A stretch of DNA of 44,616 nt. Source: an uncultured Verrucomicrobiales bacterium (GTDB taxonomy: Bacteria > Verrucomicrobiota > Verrucomicrobiia > Verrucomicrobiales > Akkermansiaceae). Shown piece after piece: positions 43,522 to 44,616 of this stretch. The stretch lies in contig CALKLP010000336.1 in NCBI GenBank assembly GCA_937991965.1, positions 1 to 44,616 of the forward strand. Direction: 5' to 3'. The translations under genes and the position numbers were made by a program. The notes under the pieces were generated by a model. The model ran no database searches and was not told the DNA's origin. It saw nothing but the letters and a program-made list of their open reading frames with translations. Position 1 is the stretch's first letter. The number at the start of each line of letters is the position of its first letter.

Positions 43522-44271
43522 ATGTCACGTTTTACTGGAAAAACTGTAGTTGTCACGGGCGCTGGTCGCGGAATTGGATTAGAAATTGCAAAGTCGTTTG
43601 CGGCTGAAGGCGCGAAGGTTGCTGTGATTAGCAGAAGTGAGGGGAGTTGCGGTGCTGCTGCGAAATCGATAAATACGAACCATCCTGAAGCATCAAAGGC
43701 GTATGCTGTAGATGTTGCGGATTATGATGCGGTGGCAGAGGTTGCCAAGCAAGTTCAAGCAGACTTAGGAGCCCCAAGTATTCTCGTGAACAATGCGGGT
43801 GTTACCCGTGATGGATTAATGTTGCGCATGAAAACTCAGGACTGGGATGATGTCTTAGATACAAATCTAAAAGGAGCGTTCCACATGGTTAAGGCCTTCC
43901 AAAAACCACTTATGAAAGCTGAGGATGCGCGAATCATTAATATTGCATCGGTGATTGGGCTTTTGGGAAATGCTGGGCAAGCTAACTATGCCGCATCGAA
44001 GGCAGGCCTCATTGGATTCACAAAATCGATTGCGCGTGAGCTAGCAGGCCGGGCGGTAACCGCCAATGCAATTGCACCAGGATTCATTAAAACTGATATG
44101 ACAGACGCTCTGCCAGAGCAGGTCGTGACAGACATTTTAGCGAAAATCCCACTCAAAGAGTTTGGTACCGTAGAGGATGTTACAGCGCTCGTCACATTTT
44201 TAGCTTCTAAAGAAGCACGTTATATTACGGGGCAAGTCCTTGCTGTTGATGGGGGAATGACGATGTATTAA
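43522..44271 (+). CDS. fabG: 3-oxoacyl-ACP reductase
   Basis: This 249-residue short-chain dehydrogenase reduces 3-oxoacyl-ACP with NADPH in fatty-acid synthesis. It has VVVTGAGRGIGLEIAKSFA (9-27), the NNAG motif in ILVNNAGVTRDGLML, the active-site NYAASKAGLIGFTKSIA (Tyr-Lys pair), AIAPGFIKTDMT and a C-terminal YITGQVLAVDGGMTMY. These features place it with FabG rather than other SDRs. GAGG lies directly before the ATG with very tight spacing, so initiation may rely on other signals. A strong terminator follows. Confidence 0.93.
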   Translation: MSRFTGKTVVVTGAGRGIGLEIAKSFAAEGAKVAVISRSEGSCGAAAKSINTNHPEASKAYAVDVADYDAVAEVAKQVQADLGAPSILVNNAGVTRDGLMLRMKTQDWDDVLDTNLKGAFHMVKAFQKPLMKAEDARIINIASVIGLLGNAGQANYAASKAGLIGFTKSIARELAGRAVTANAIAPGFIKTDMTDALPEQVVTDILAKIPLKEFGTVEDVTALVTFLASKEARYITGQVLAVDGGMTMY

Positions 44272-44308
44272 TTTAATAGCGAGGGATTCAAAGTTCTGGC
44301 GAATAAAG

Positions 44309-44337
44309 AAGGTTCTACATTAGAGAACCTTTTTTTG
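44309..44337 (+). terminator. intrinsic terminator after fabG
   Basis: AAGGTTCT (44309-44316) pairs with AGAACCTT (44324-44331) over a seven-base loop and is followed by a T-run to 44336 (TTTTTT then GTC). Confidence 0.9.
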
Positions 44338-44408
44338 TCTTATTTCGATAATTGAGTAAATTTATATGTGACAAGAGTTTATTCTGTCTCGTCTATTAGC
44401 GAGACGTT

Positions 44409-44616
44409 ATGGCAATTATAAATTTCAACACCAGAGTGCAGTTTGATAAGCAATACGCTTGGGAGGCTTTACTTGAGAAGTATTTCGACCGTACTATTGA
44501 CGGGCTTAACCCCCAGCAAGAAATTAAAATCACTCTGGAGGATTTGAAGCAAATTTCCTCTGAATCTCATGAGTATGGAAGAATGCGTGAACGTACCATG
44601 AACGCGAAAGTTGCCT
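44409..44616 (+). CDS. unknown protein, 3' truncated by the window edge
   Basis: An open frame from the ATG at 44409 runs to the window end (69 codons). The visible part is hydrophilic, mixed-charge and probably helical: MAIINFNTRVQFDKQYAW, then a segment ending TMNAKVA. There is no recognised domain and no signal peptide. It follows the fabG terminator by 70 bases, so it is a separate unit. I cannot assign a function. Confidence 0.55.
   Translation, partial: MAIINFNTRVQFDKQYAWEALLEKYFDRTIDGLNPQQEIKITLEDLKQISSESHEYGRMRERTMNAKVA

Noticed and set aside
1..44616. CRISPR arrays, rRNA genes, full insertion sequences or prophage genes
   Set aside because: I saw no regularly spaced repeats, no rRNA signature and no transposase or phage structural gene anywhere in the window.

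Overview
The window looks like a bacterial chromosome segment of about 50% G+C. It is most plausibly from the phylum Verrucomicrobiota, probably a marine or aquatic aerobe. That guess rests on gene content: a Ski2-like helicase of the DUF3516 type, a cryptochrome/photolyase near a DUF2805 gene, sodium-linked transporters, an AGCS symporter with a leader peptide, and a dispersed palindromic element whose chance translation I recall from verrucomicrobial genomes. I see no rRNA gene, phage gene, CRISPR array or full insertion sequence. Many genes lack a clear Shine-Dalgarno (SD) sequence.

Layout: 1-5024 is a nearly complete seven-subunit Mrp Na+/H+ antiporter operon (mrpA cut at its 5' end, then B, C, D, a short E, F, G), nearly all start/stop overlapped. 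5147-5614 is an AT-rich orphan membrane protein. 5762-8428 holds DUF2805 and DUF2071 genes on the minus strand, divergent from a photolyase/cryptochrome. 8485-12202 has a secreted GH113-like glycosidase and a coupled pair: a DUF1611 (DgcN-like) P-loop protein and an alanine/ornithine-racemase-fold PLP enzyme, a candidate D-amino-acid module. 12244-12994 is a VapBC-like toxin-antitoxin pair with a likely operator. A tRNA-Ser(UGA), glycerate kinase and a FucP-like sugar permease follow. Next come a SET-domain methyltransferase, the DUF3516 helicase, thyA-folA (dTMP/folate cycle), an AraC-type regulator and lysC.

23227-25151 couples an Hsp33-like chaperone with a MalY/PatB-type C-S lyase. 25235-25849 is a LysM lipoprotein with a Lys/Pro repeat spacer. 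argG is followed by a dynamin-like membrane protein with degenerate G motifs, then an RhlE-type helicase that converges on ilvB at a shared terminator. An IF-1-like small protein is divergent from ilvB. A P450 is followed, three bases after its stop codon, by a 287-bp inverted-repeat element with an 8-bp target duplication. Then come apt coupled to a GlpF-type channel, an orphan membrane protein, a CPA1-type antiporter with a C-terminal TrkA-N-like region, a superoxide dismutase, a small secreted basic protein, an AGCS symporter, ruvA, tRNA-Ser(GCU), a second inverted-repeat element (203 bp), an SDR-DUF2867 fusion, fabG and the start of an unknown gene.

Most of the window is ordinary housekeeping and transport. 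The parts most worth a second look are the DUF1611-racemase pair, the pseudo-dynamin next to argG, the SET protein whose ribosome site lies inside the upstream terminator, the divergent IF-1-like protein, and the two non-autonomous mobile elements, one beside a tRNA with a degraded copy of the tRNA 3' end.
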